A stretch of 61,306 nt of DNA, taken from NCBI RefSeq assembly GCF_002531935.1, contig NZ_NWSV01000033.1:1-61306 (forward strand). Direction: 5' to 3'. Below are positions 9,076 to 17,987 of this stretch, one piece after another; position 1 is the first letter of the stretch, and every line of letters starts with the position of its first letter. Source of the DNA: Rhizobium chutanense. Lineage in GTDB: Bacteria > Pseudomonadota > Alphaproteobacteria > Rhizobiales > Rhizobiaceae. Under the pieces are notes generated by a model. The model saw only the letters and a program-made list of their open reading frames with translations, was not told the DNA's origin and searched no databases. A program made the translations under genes and the position numbers.

Positions 9076-10368
9076 CTATCGCTTCAGATTGACGAGGACA
9101 TCCATGATATCGGAGCCGGTCTGAAACACCTTCGAATTGGCGGTATAGCTGCGCTGCGCTTCGATCATCTCCGTCAATTCGCCGGCGAGATCGACGTTCG
9201 AACTTTCGAGAGCGCCGGACTGAATGGAGCCGAGCCCGTTCGTCTGCGGAAAGCCGGTAACCGTGACGCCAGACTGACCGTTGGCGCTGTAGACGTTGCC
9301 GCTGAGCAGCGTCAGGTTGTCGGGGCTGGCGACGGTCGCGAGCGGGATCTGATAGAGCGATTTCGTCGTGCCGTTGGCATAGGAGACGGACACCACGCCA
9401 TCCGTACCGATCGAGACCGCGCTCACCGCGCTTGCGGCCTGGCCGTCGGCCGAGCCCGTCGCCGAGAAGTCGGAGGCAAGCTGGGTGAAATCCGAATAGT
9501 CCATGGTGATCGTCTGTGCCGTCGTCGGATCGACGATATCGGTGTCGGTCGCGGAGGTGAGCTGCCCGTCGGCGTCGAAGGAGAGCGTGGCGACGCTGAC
9601 GGCGTCGGAGGAGTAGGGGAAGGACGTCGTGCCGCCGGTCGTTGCGTCAGCATTGCGGTAAACTGCGACCTCCCAGGTGCTTCCGGTGACCGCGCCGCTG
9701 GAATCCGTCGTCACGCCTGTTTTGGTGAAGTAGTAGTCGTATTGGACGGTAGCGCCGAGGCTGTCATAGGCAACCAGCGACATTTTCTGCGTGTCGTCGG
9801 TGACATCAGACGTGTTGGCGCTCGGCAGCGTCGTCGTATCGGTGACGACGGTTGCCTCGGAATTCAGGTTGCCGCTGAAATAGGCGCTGGTCGAAGCAAC
9901 GGCGCTCAATCCCGATTGGGTTACGTTGACCGGCACCAAGCCGTCGAAGCCGTTTACAACAACCGCCGGCACGCCGGAATCATAGGAATATCCCATGAGG
10001 GTGAAACCGGCGCTGTTGACCAGATTGCCGTCGCTGTCGACGGAGAAGTCGCCGGCGCGGGTGAGAACCGGCGTGCCGTCGGCGCTTTGCACGATGAAGA
10101 AGCCGTCTCCCGATATCGCCAGGTCGTAATCCGAAGTCGTATAAGAGATGTCGCCCTGTTCGGAAATCGCCTGGCGCACGGATGTCTGGACGCCGCCGGA
10201 ATTATAGTTGCCTGAAGAGGATGGCAGGACCAGCGACGAGAACGAGGTGGAAACGGCTTTGTAGCCGACCGTGTTTGCGTTGGCGATATTGTCGGAAACC
10301 GTGCTCAGACGGTTTGCCTGGGCGCTCATGCCGGAGACCGCGGTTTTCATGCTTCCAAAAATGCTCAT
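9076..10368 (-). CDS. flgE: Flagellar hook protein (FlgE)
   Basis: A 430-residue axial protein. MSIFGSMKTAVSGMSAQANR followed by LSTVSDNIANANTVGYK is the diagnostic N-terminal rod/hook motif, and DYDLAISGDGFFIV near residue 80 is the second conserved block. The C-terminus (LAGELTEMIEAQRSYTANSKVFQTGSDI) is the D0 helix. The reading frame is open to 10539, but the start is the ATG at 10368, preceded by AAGGAT. First gene of the flgE-flgK-flgL run. Since flgD, flaF and flbT do not follow, this is probably an accessory copy beside a main flagellar cluster elsewhere. Confidence 0.94.
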   Translation of the reverse strand: MSIFGSMKTAVSGMSAQANRLSTVSDNIANANTVGYKAVSTSFSSLVLPSSSGNYNSGGVQTSVRQAISEQGDISYTTSDYDLAISGDGFFIVQSADGTPVLTRAGDFSVDSDGNLVNSAGFTLMGYSYDSGVPAVVVNGFDGLVPVNVTQSGLSAVASTSAYFSGNLNSEATVVTDTTTLPSANTSDVTDDTQKMSLVAYDSLGATVQYDYYFTKTGVTTDSSGAVTGSTWEVAVYRNADATTGGTTSFPYSSDAVSVATLSFDADGQLTSATDTDIVDPTTAQTITMDYSDFTQLASDFSATGSADGQAASAVSAVSIGTDGVVSVSYANGTTKSLYQIPLATVASPDNLTLLSGNVYSANGQSGVTVTGFPQTNGLGSIQSGALESSNVDLAGELTEMIEAQRSYTANSKVFQTGSDIMDVLVNLKR

Positions 10369-10692
10369 GGCTCGATCCTTTAAGGTTTGGGAACATGCCA
10401 TGTGACGAGAGGCTGCCAGGTCCCGGATGATGGGCGCACGACATCGGCCGCGCCGGGCAAAGGCCGGCACCGGTGGATGATCTGATTGTCTGGACTGACC
10501 CCGTGATGGCGGTAGGCGCTGCGGCTCATCCGCGCGCAAATATCGTGCGCCTGCTGCCGCGCACCATTCAAATTCTTCTACAGTTCAGGAGCGGCCCGGC
10601 TCGGGGCTCTGCCGGCTCGATTGCCGGGCCGCTTTCAGGCCGTCACATTGCAGCTTCTCCAGCAACCGCAATACGACGCCCCTTATCGGCCG
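10369..10692. promoter_or_regulatory. Intergenic region upstream of flgE with a long inverted repeat
   Basis: About 320 nt with no convincing gene. It contains 10-bp perfect arms AGCGGCCCGG (10590-10599) and CCGGGCCGCT (10624-10633) around a GC-rich loop, placed shortly after the EF-hand gene stop on the minus strand. There is no T-tract, so it is a hairpin or cruciform candidate rather than a proven terminator. The flgE promoter is expected here, but I could not pick out convincing -35/-10 or sigma-54 elements. Confidence 0.4.
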
Positions 10693-11556
10693 TCAGCCCG
10701 TGGCGCGGGTGGACAATGAGCCGGTGCCCGATGTGTCGAGCAGATCGAAAAGCTGGCTCGCCTGGCTTTCGGTGACGTCCTCCGGCTTGCCGGCCATGAA
10801 TTCTTCCAATGTCACGAGCCCGTCTCCGTCCGCATCGAGGTCGGAGAGCAGGGATGCAGACTGCTCATCGTCGGCAGGTGGTGGCCCGTCCGGACGTTGC
10901 GACTGCTGGGCGGACATGGCCTCGGTCAGCGCATCGACCGACAGTGAACCGGCGCCTTCGCTGTCGAAGCTGTCGAACAGTGTGCCGGCCTGGTCTTCGC
11001 TGACGTCTGACGGCCGGCCTGCGACGAATTCGGTTTTGCTCACAAGCCCGTCCCCGTCCGTATCGAGATCGGAGAGCAGGGACGCAAGCTCATCATCCCC
11101 GGCGGGCGGCGGCGGTCCGCCGGCACGTTGCGATTGCTGGGCGGACATGGCCTCGCTCAGCGCATCGACCGACAGTGAACCGGAACCTTCGCTGTCGAAG
11201 CTGTCGAACAGCGTCCCGGCCTGATCTTCCGTTACGTCGGATGGCCGGGCTTCGACGAATTCGGCCTTGCTCACATAGCCATCGCCATCGCTGTCCAGCT
11301 CCGCAGCGTCCATACCCTTGCCGCCGTCCTGCTGTTGGGCGGAGCCGGACTGACCGGTGAGGCCGTTCATCGCCATCGACATCAACTGAGCCATGAGTTT
11401 CTCGGCACTATTGGTCGAGTCTTCGTCGGACTGCTGGGTTGTGGTTGATTTTTTTGCCGAAACCGTATTACAGGATAGGATGTCCTGTGATGCGGACGTC
11501 GAATTCTTGCTATAGGAATAGGAAGAAATTGATGTTGCGGCCGAAATGGTCGTCAT
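10693..11556 (-). CDS. Tandem EF-hand calcium-binding protein
   Basis: A 287-residue protein with three tandem units of about 75-77 residues. Each unit has a canonical EF-hand loop (DSDGDGYVSKAE at 88-99, DTDGDGLVSKTE at 165-176, DADGDGLVTLEE at 241-252) followed by a degenerate loop (DSEGSGSLS and similar). The last degenerate loop is cut short by the C-terminus. Proline-rich linkers with Gln-rich helices separate the units. The N-terminal 80 residues are Ser/Thr-rich with no Sec signal peptide. Start ATG 11556 has GGAG upstream; an ATG at 11589 is less likely. It lies upstream of flgE on the same strand. Calcium buffering or sensing linked to the flagellum is a guess from position. Confidence 0.85.
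   Translation of the reverse strand: MTTISAATSISSYSYSKNSTSASQDILSCNTVSAKKSTTTQQSDEDSTNSAEKLMAQLMSMAMNGLTGQSGSAQQQDGGKGMDAAELDSDGDGYVSKAEFVEARPSDVTEDQAGTLFDSFDSEGSGSLSVDALSEAMSAQQSQRAGGPPPPAGDDELASLLSDLDTDGDGLVSKTEFVAGRPSDVSEDQAGTLFDSFDSEGAGSLSVDALTEAMSAQQSQRPDGPPPADDEQSASLLSDLDADGDGLVTLEEFMAGKPEDVTESQASQLFDLLDTSGTGSLSTRATG
10840..11300. repeat. Tandem intragenic repeat, period about 231 bp
   Basis: Two copies of a 231-bp unit within the EF-hand gene are nearly identical at the DNA level. For example, GCGGACATGGCCTCG occurs at 10910 and again at 11141, followed by long shared sequence. A third, more diverged and shortened copy lies at 10693-10839. This indicates recent in-frame duplication or gene conversion. 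Confidence 0.8.
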
Positions 11557-11720
11557 AAGCGCTCCATCGCTATGAGGGTGGGGATGCAACGCATTACAGA
11601 ACTTATGAGTTCTCTAAATCGAAATTACTAATGCGACAACCGAAAAAATCATCCCTCAGAAATCGTAATCCGCTTTCGGGGATCATCGGCATGCACCTTG
11701 GTAAAGCGGTCTAGATCATC

Positions 11721-12368
11721 ATGGATGGTGTCGACGAGCCCATGGATGAGCCGCGCAAGCGGGGCAGGCCGAAAGTCTCCAGCGATGAGGACAAGCGGGC
11801 GCATATCGTCGAAGTTGCCCGCCGCGTTTTCGTACAATGCGGTTATGCCGGAAGCACGACCGCCGTCGTCGCCGCCGAGGCGGGCGTCTCGAAGCAGACG
11901 CTATACAAGCTGTTCCAGAGCAAGGAAGAGTTGTTTGCAGCCGTGGTTGGCGCGCATCGGCGCATGATGCTCGATCTGCCCAGGCCTGTGGAGGATCTCT
12001 CGATCGTCGAGAGCCTCGAACGCATCTTCATGATCGACATGGACGAGGAGAAGGATGCGGATCGCGCCGGTTTCCTGCAGCTCGTCTTTCGCGAAGCGGG
12101 GCAATTTCCCGAGCTCGTCGACATTCTGCAGCATGAAGGCATAAATGCCAGCCGGCAGCATCTTGCCGCCTGGCTGAGCGATCGCCGGGCGGAAGGCAAG
12201 TTGTCGCTTGATGACCCTCAGAGCGGGGCCCGGATGCTGATGGATATGGTCTTCGGCGGCATGGGGCCGCCGGAAGGGCGCGCCAAGGCCTGGCCCGATC
12301 GGGCGGCACTGCTGGCCCATCTCAGGCGCTGCATCGCAATCTTTGCCGCCGGCGTCGGTGCGGCTTAA
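11721..12368 (+). CDS. TetR/AcrR family transcriptional regulator
   Basis: A 215-residue regulator. The N-terminal helix-turn-helix spans about residues 28-73, with the TetR signature GYAGSTTAVVAAEAGVSKQT followed by LYKLFQSKEELF. The C-terminal ligand domain resembles the AefR-like subfamily (QLVFREAGQFPEL). RKRGRPK near the N-terminus is a basic patch often seen ahead of the DNA-binding domain. It is transcribed away from the EF-hand/flagellar genes and towards the DUF1217 gene; 248 nt separate it from the latter. The ligand and targets are unknown. Confidence 0.9.
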   Translation: MDGVDEPMDEPRKRGRPKVSSDEDKRAHIVEVARRVFVQCGYAGSTTAVVAAEAGVSKQTLYKLFQSKEELFAAVVGAHRRMMLDLPRPVEDLSIVESLERIFMIDMDEEKDADRAGFLQLVFREAGQFPELVDILQHEGINASRQHLAAWLSDRRAEGKLSLDDPQSGARMLMDMVFGGMGPPEGRAKAWPDRAALLAHLRRCIAIFAAGVGAA

Positions 12369-12553
12369 CGTTTGTCGCAAATTTTCAGCTTCCAATTCCA
12401 CATTGGATGAATTATAGAACCGTATAGTTCTTTTAAATTGATTCGGCCACATGTACGTGGCTGTGCTTCGCCATGACCGGCGACGACATCCCTGCAGAGA
12501 TGAAAAGTTTCCCCGTGACCGCCGGCAGGCTTTCGCGCGGCACCGCCGTGCCT

Positions 12554-12605
12554 GGAGCAATTTCAGCAAAAGTGCGTAGCGGTTTCGCGTAAAACAAAAG
12601 CTTAG
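12554..12605. repeat. Probable fragment of a dispersed rhizobial intergenic repeat
   Basis: The stretch GGAGCAATTTCAGC, then GTGCGTAGCGGTTTCGCGT, then AAAACAAAAGC closely resembles a short sequence that I recall as highly repeated between genes in Rhizobium chromosomes and plasmids. It ends at the ribosome binding site of the DUF1217 gene. The match is from memory; no copy elsewhere in this window was seen. Confidence 0.45.
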
Positions 12606-12616
12606 AGGAACAGACG

Positions 12617-14800
12617 TTGGTTTCCACCTATGTAAGCTATCTCGCAGTCGCGCGAAATCTCAATACCAGTCTCTCGAACGTCGCGTCTCAGGCCACGGTT
12701 TCCCGCGACAGCGCCTATTACAAGGAAAACATCGACAAGGTCACGACGGTCGATGAATTCATGGGCGATTATAAGCTCTACTCCTATGCCATGAAGGCCT
12801 ACGGGCTCGACGACATGACATATGCCAAGGCCTTCATGAAGAAGGTGCTGGAAAGCGACCTCAGCGATTCGTCGAGCTTCGCCAACAGCCTGAGTGACAG
12901 CCGTTATGCCGAATTCGCCGCCGCCTTCAAATTTTCCGGCGAGACGAAGACGGCGCAATCGGACGTGCAGCGGGACAATCTAACCGATGCCTATGAGACA
13001 TCCTTCGACACTGAGGCGGAGGATATCGCCGACGAGACGGATTATTTCGAAGAGAACATCTCGTCGATCACGTCAGTCGATGATTTCCTCTCGAGTTCGA
13101 GATTGAAGAACTATGCGCTGACGGCCTTCGGCCTCAGCACCGAATACACCTCCAGCAGCTTCCTGAAGCAGGTTTTGACGAGCGATCTCGACGATTCCGA
13201 CAGTTTCGTCAACCAGCTCGGCGACGATGTCTATGTCAGCCTGGCAAAGGCCTTCAACTTCAACGAGGACGGCTCTATCGACGGCGACGTGATGTCGGAA
13301 GATCAGATCTCGCTGGTGACGAGCGGTTATGCGGTGGCCTCGTCGACCATTGCGTCTTCGGACACCGGAGAGGCCTACGACACCTATTTCGCGGCGCAGA
13401 TCGGAAACATCACCTCCGTCGATCAGTTGATGAACGACGACAAGCTGGTCGATTATCTCAGGACCGCTTACGGGCTGACCGACGACGAAACCGACAACTA
13501 TATTTCCGCGGCGCTGAAAAGCGCCGACATCGCCGACGCAATCGGCCTGTCCGATCTGCACGACGCCTTCAATTTCGATGAGGATGGCGCGCTTGCCGAT
13601 GGCGATACCGCCCAGACGTCGGAACAGACCGCCACGACCACGGCGGCCTTCGATGAAAACTATCAGGTGCTGATCGCCAATACCGACACGGAGGATGCCG
13701 TCGACAACTATACGACGCGCATCGCCAGCGTCACCTCGATCGATGATTTCCTCGTGTCGAATGCCGATGACGACGATGATGACAACGACGATCTCCCGGA
13801 AATGTGGGAAATGGCGCTGCGCGCCTATGGCATAGACTCCACCGAGGTTTCCAAAAGCCAGGTTCGGAAAATTCTCGAAAGCGATCCCACGGACTCGAAA
13901 AGCTATGTCAACAGCCTGAACGACGACCGGTTCGTCGCCTTTCGGAAGGCATTCAACTTCGACAGCGATGGCGACGTTACCGTTCCTCTGCAGGCCATGT
14001 CGGAATCCGTCGTCGACGACTATGCCGCCTATTACAAGCAGAACAAGATCCGTTATCTCGACGGTGACGAACTGACCGAGGCGACCGACGCGGCGGATGA
14101 CGAGATCACCTATTTTCGCGAGCAGATGGCGACGATCACGACGGCGAGCGAATTTCTGGCCGATGATCGCCTGGTTAGTCTTGTGCTCGAGGCGAAGGGG
14201 CTCGATCCCGACGATGTCACCTCGGATCAACTGAAGAAAATGTTTTCGTCCGATCTCGATGACGAAGATAGCTATGTCAACAAGCTGGACGACAATCGTT
14301 TCGCCGAACTCGTCGGTGCGTTCAATTTCGATCAGGATGGCAATATCTCGGCCGAGCCGACCGGAACGGTGCAGCAGCGCGGCGACGTGCTGGAGACGAT
14401 CGACTCCTATGTCCGCATGACGCTCGAAGACGACCAGGGCGACAGCAATACCGGCGTGCGCCTCGCCCTCTACTTCCAGCGCAAGGCGCCGGAGATCTCG
14501 AACGCCTACGACATTCTGGGCGACAGCGCGCTTTTCGAGTTTTTTACCACGACCTTCAACCTGTCGAGTTATGTCTCGAACATGGACGTCGACAAGCAAG
14601 CCGAAATGGTCAGCAATTTCATCGATATCAAGGATCTGTCGGATCCTGACAAAGTCGACAATCTGATCAAGCGCTTCACCGCCATGTACGACATGGCCAA
14701 CGGGACGGGTACCACGTCGACAGCGCTTTCCATCCTGACCGGCTCGGCGACGATCAGCGCCGATACGCTGCTTACGATGGCGCAGCTGAAAAGCGGCTGA
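12617..14800 (+). CDS. Large DUF1217 repeat protein, flagellum-associated family
   Basis: A 727-residue protein of six DUF1217-like units. Units begin with motifs such as YYKENIDKVTTVDEF, YFEENISSITSVDDF and YFREQMATITTASEF, followed by a helix with (Y/A)GL and a block like VLESDLSDSSSFANSL. They end with AFNF(D/N)xDG(x)(I/V/L), an acidic loop resembling part of a calcium site. The sixth unit (about 628-705) is diverged. The family is common in alphaproteobacterial flagellar loci, usually shorter. Translation starts at TTG 12617, supported by GAGGA at 12605-12609. The protein is very acidic and has no Sec signal. Secretion by the flagellar apparatus is possible but unproven. Confidence 0.82.
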   Translation: MVSTYVSYLAVARNLNTSLSNVASQATVSRDSAYYKENIDKVTTVDEFMGDYKLYSYAMKAYGLDDMTYAKAFMKKVLESDLSDSSSFANSLSDSRYAEFAAAFKFSGETKTAQSDVQRDNLTDAYETSFDTEAEDIADETDYFEENISSITSVDDFLSSSRLKNYALTAFGLSTEYTSSSFLKQVLTSDLDDSDSFVNQLGDDVYVSLAKAFNFNEDGSIDGDVMSEDQISLVTSGYAVASSTIASSDTGEAYDTYFAAQIGNITSVDQLMNDDKLVDYLRTAYGLTDDETDNYISAALKSADIADAIGLSDLHDAFNFDEDGALADGDTAQTSEQTATTTAAFDENYQVLIANTDTEDAVDNYTTRIASVTSIDDFLVSNADDDDDDNDDLPEMWEMALRAYGIDSTEVSKSQVRKILESDPTDSKSYVNSLNDDRFVAFRKAFNFDSDGDVTVPLQAMSESVVDDYAAYYKQNKIRYLDGDELTEATDAADDEITYFREQMATITTASEFLADDRLVSLVLEAKGLDPDDVTSDQLKKMFSSDLDDEDSYVNKLDDNRFAELVGAFNFDQDGNISAEPTGTVQQRGDVLETIDSYVRMTLEDDQGDSNTGVRLALYFQRKAPEISNAYDILGDSALFEFFTTTFNLSSYVSNMDVDKQAEMVSNFIDIKDLSDPDKVDNLIKRFTAMYDMANGTGTTSTALSILTGSATISADTLLTMAQLKSG

Positions 14801-14945
14801 ACGATCATCCGAGCGCGGCGGTCATTGCAGGCCTGATATGGACGGCTAAACCTTATATTAAGCATTAAATCCCCATGAATAAGCATGGGCAAATATTCGT
14901 AGCCTGTCCGAATTGGACAGCGACGAGTCTGTGGGGGATTTGCGA

Positions 14946-16724
14946 ATGAGCATTCTTGATCGTGGTGCCAATGCCGTTGCGGCTCTTGCCGCTCTATCGA
15001 ACTCGCAAGCCATGATCGAGTTCGACATATCGGGCATGATCCTCACCGCCAACGAAAACTTCTGCAGGGCGCTCGGCTACGAGTTGAGGGAGATCGTCGG
15101 AAAACATCACAGCATGTTCGTCGAGCCTGGCTATGCGTCTTCGGCAGAATACAAGGCTTTCTGGACGAAGCTGGCAGCCGGAAAATACGATCAGCAGCAA
15201 TATAAGCGGCTCGGAAAAGGTGGCCGCGAGGTTTGGATCGAAGCGTCCTACAATCCGGTGTTCCGACGCGGGAAGCCGGTCAAGGTCATCAAGATCGCAA
15301 CCGATATCACTGCGCAGAAGCTGAAAGCCGCCGAGGATGCGGGCAAGATTAACGCATTGTCGCGCGCTCAGGCGATCATCGAATTCACACCGGCTGGCGA
15401 AGTGCTGAACGCGAACGACAATTTTCTTGCCGCACTCGGCTATTCGCTTGCCGAGATCCAAGGCAAGCATCATTCGATCTTCTGTGAAGCCGACTATGCG
15501 AGGTCGGAGGCGTATAAGGAATTCTGGCACAAGCTCGCGAGCGGCCAGTTCATTGCCGACGAATTCATGCGGGTGGGTAAGGGCGGACGGAAAGTCTACA
15601 TCCAGGCCTCCTACAATCCGATCTTCGATCTGAACGGCAAAGTGTCGAAAGTCGTGAAGTTCGCGACCGATGTCACTGCGCGCGTCGAGAACGTCGAACA
15701 GCTTGCCCGTTGCCTGACGAATTTCGCCGACGGCGACCTGTCGCAGACGATCCCAAAGCCCTTCATTCCTTCGCTGGAGCGGCTGCGCACCGACTTCAAC
15801 AGCGCCTCGGGGAAGTTGAAGGACGCGATGGCAACGGTTGCCGAAAATGCCAAGGCGATTTCGGCTGGTTCCAACGAGATCCGCACGGCAGCCGACGACC
15901 TGGCAAAACGCACCGAACAGCAAGCGGCATCCGTCGAACAGACGGCCGCCGCCCTCGAGGAAATCACGACCACGGTCAAGGATTCGAGCCGCCGGGCCGA
16001 GGAGGCCGGTCAACTCGTGGCGCACACGCGAGACAATGCGGAGCATTCCGGCCAGGTGGTGCGCGATGCGATCGGAGCGATGGACCAGATCGAAACCTCG
16101 TCACGCGAAATTTCCAATATCATTGGAGTGATAGACGAGATTGCTTTTCAGACGAATCTTCTGGCGCTCAATGCCGGCGTAGAGGCGGCACGGGCAGGGG
16201 AGGCGGGCAAGGGGTTTGCGGTCGTTGCTCAGGAGGTCCGGGAGCTGGCGCAGCGGTCGGCGAAGGCAGCCAAGGAGATCAAGAGCCTGATCACCGCCTC
16301 CGGTTCCCATGTGGCAAACGGTGTCGCACTCGTCACCAATGCCGGATCCGCGCTGCAGGAAATCGCCAGTCAGGTTCACGACATCAACACCAACGTCACC
16401 GCGATCGTGGAGGCGGCGCGCGAGCAATCGACCGCGCTCGGCGAGATCAGCCAGGCCATCAACACCGTCGACCAGGGAACGCAGCAGAATGCCGCGATGG
16501 TCGAGGAGCAGACGGCTGCGAGCCATGGCCTCGCACGAGAAGCCGCCGCGCTCTTCGAGCTTCTTGAACAGTTCCGTTTCGACGATGCACCGATATCCCG
16601 GTCTTCGGCCGCGCAGGTCGCGCATCACGCCGCCCGGCCGACACCTTTGAAAGTTGTTCGTACCGCCCCCGGCCAACGCGGGTCGGCGGCTGCCGCGCTG
16701 AGAACGGATTGGGAAGATTTCTGA
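14946..16724 (+). CDS. Soluble PAS-domain methyl-accepting chemotaxis protein
   Basis: A 592-residue receptor without membrane segments. Two PAS domains (about 20-125 and 140-245) are near-duplicates: each has FCRALGY/FLAALGY, then EIVGKHHSMF/EIQGKHHSIF and a PAC-like KVIKIATDIT/KVVKFATDVT end. A HAMP-like linker follows (ARCLTNFADGDLSQTIPKPF), then the signalling domain with the EIAFQTNLLALNAGVEAARA hairpin. ATG 14946 is preceded by GGGGGA at 14933-14938; an upstream TTG at 14913 is less likely. The Aer-like, cytoplasmic design suggests sensing of redox state or an internal metabolite. It is followed by a strong terminator. Confidence 0.92.
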   Translation: MSILDRGANAVAALAALSNSQAMIEFDISGMILTANENFCRALGYELREIVGKHHSMFVEPGYASSAEYKAFWTKLAAGKYDQQQYKRLGKGGREVWIEASYNPVFRRGKPVKVIKIATDITAQKLKAAEDAGKINALSRAQAIIEFTPAGEVLNANDNFLAALGYSLAEIQGKHHSIFCEADYARSEAYKEFWHKLASGQFIADEFMRVGKGGRKVYIQASYNPIFDLNGKVSKVVKFATDVTARVENVEQLARCLTNFADGDLSQTIPKPFIPSLERLRTDFNSASGKLKDAMATVAENAKAISAGSNEIRTAADDLAKRTEQQAASVEQTAAALEEITTTVKDSSRRAEEAGQLVAHTRDNAEHSGQVVRDAIGAMDQIETSSREISNIIGVIDEIAFQTNLLALNAGVEAARAGEAGKGFAVVAQEVRELAQRSAKAAKEIKSLITASGSHVANGVALVTNAGSALQEIASQVHDINTNVTAIVEAAREQSTALGEISQAINTVDQGTQQNAAMVEEQTAASHGLAREAAALFELLEQFRFDDAPISRSSAAQVAHHAARPTPLKVVRTAPGQRGSAAAALRTDWEDF

Positions 16725-17140
16725 TCTGCAGCAACGAACCGGTCGGAGAGTCTCAGAAAGAGGCTGGCGGGTGTCAGCCCTCGATATCCGGTCTCGACAT
16801 CGCGGTTCCACCGTCTCGCGGCATGAATCCGTAAAAGGCCTCCCCCGGTTTCCCCAGCGCATTTCCTGATTTCTCACGGAAATGCGCTGGGTTTTCCGCA
16901 TCCCGGCCAATCCCTCATTGAACGCTGCCTCCATTCCCCAAAACGATCAGAACGCAGCCAGGCGGTAGCCAGGCGGCTGGAGATGCTGTGCGAAAAAAAA
17001 ACGCCACGTGCGATCCTGCGCGTTTTTCCGGCATTCCCCATTGACAATTCATCCCCGATGGCACTTGATACGTTATTCCAGTAAAGCAGACACGCATCCA
17101 TTATACTGGAATAATGGGAACCATCCATAAGGGGAACGCC
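16725..17140. promoter_or_regulatory. Promoter region of the first amino acid ABC operon with paired inverted sites
   Basis: About 415 nt without a gene. Apart from the terminator at 16853-16895, it has TTGACA at 17041-17046 followed after 18 nt by TTGATA, a possible promoter. Just downstream are exact inverted copies TTATTCCAGTA (17073-17083) and TACTGGAATAA (17104-17114), 31 bp apart. This looks like an operator for a dimeric regulator, or a leader hairpin. Confidence 0.5.
16853..16895 (+). terminator. Rho-independent terminator after the soluble chemoreceptor
   Basis: A perfect 14-bp stem (CCCAGCGCATTTCC at 16853-16866 with its complement at 16878-16891), an 11-nt loop, and TTTT immediately after. 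Confidence 0.85.
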
Positions 17141-17980
17141 ATGACCATTTCCTTTCGCACCGGCGTGATGTCGCTGATAACAGCCGCGCTACTCTCCACG
17201 CCTGCACTGGCCGACGGCAGCAAGCTCGATGAAGTGCTGGCCCGCGGCCATCTCGTTCTCGGCACGGGCAGCACCAACGCGCCTTGGCACTTCAAGAGTG
17301 CCGACGACAAGCTTCAGGGCTTCGACGTCGACATGGGCCACATCATCGCCAAGGCGCTGTTCGGCGATCCCGAGAAGATCGAGTATGTTAACCAGTCCTC
17401 CGACGCCCGCATCCCGAACATCACCACCGACAAAGTCGACATCACCTGCCAGTTCATGACCGTGACCGGCGAACGCGCCCAGCAGGTCGCCTTCACCATT
17501 CCTTATTATCGCGAGGGTGTCGGCCTGATGCTCAAGGCGGACGGAAAATACGCCGACTACGCCGCCCTCAAGGCGGCCGGTTCCTCCGTCACCATCTCGG
17601 TTCTTCAGAACGTCTATGCCGAAGCCATGGTGCATGCGGCGTTGCCGGAGGCGACCGTCGATCAGTATGAATCCGTCGACCTGATCTATCAGGCGCTGGA
17701 ATCTGGACGTGCCGATGCCGTCGCCACCGACCAGTCGTCGCTTGCCTGGTACATGACGCAGAACCCCGGCCGCTACAAAGACGCCGGCTACGGTTGGAAC
17801 CCGCAGACCTACGCCTGCGCGGTCAAACGCGGCGATCAAGACTGGCTGAACTTCGTCAACACCGCCCTGCATGAAGCCATGACCGGCGTCGAGTTCGACT
17901 TTTACGCCAAGTCCTTCAAGACGTGGTTCGGCAAGGATCTGGCCCCGCCCCAGATCGGCTTTCCAGTCGAGTTCAAGTAA
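17141..17980 (+). CDS. Polar amino acid ABC transporter, periplasmic binding protein
   Basis: A 279-residue family 3 solute-binding protein. A Sec signal peptide (about 1-25, cleavage after PALA) precedes the binding domain, whose first strand reads DEVLARGHLVLGTGS. The conserved GFDVDMGHIIAKALFG and the RIPNITTDKVDITCQFMTVTGER block are typical of polar amino acid binders. ATG 17141 has AAGGGG at a good distance; an upstream ATG at 17114 lies in the inverted repeat and is unlikely. First gene of an operon with two permeases and an ATPase. The substrate cannot be read from sequence. Confidence 0.9.
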   Translation: MTISFRTGVMSLITAALLSTPALADGSKLDEVLARGHLVLGTGSTNAPWHFKSADDKLQGFDVDMGHIIAKALFGDPEKIEYVNQSSDARIPNITTDKVDITCQFMTVTGERAQQVAFTIPYYREGVGLMLKADGKYADYAALKAAGSSVTISVLQNVYAEAMVHAALPEATVDQYESVDLIYQALESGRADAVATDQSSLAWYMTQNPGRYKDAGYGWNPQTYACAVKRGDQDWLNFVNTALHEAMTGVEFDFYAKSFKTWFGKDLAPPQIGFPVEFK

Positions 17981-17987
17981 CCGCCAT

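Noticed and set aside
8974..10215. Plus-strand open frame of 413 codons opposite flgE
   Set aside because: Antisense to the clear flgE gene and without recognisable domains.
13073..14599. Minus-strand open frame of 508 codons opposite the DUF1217 gene
   Set aside because: The plus strand shows six matching protein repeats and a ribosome binding site; the opposite frame repeats only because the gene does.
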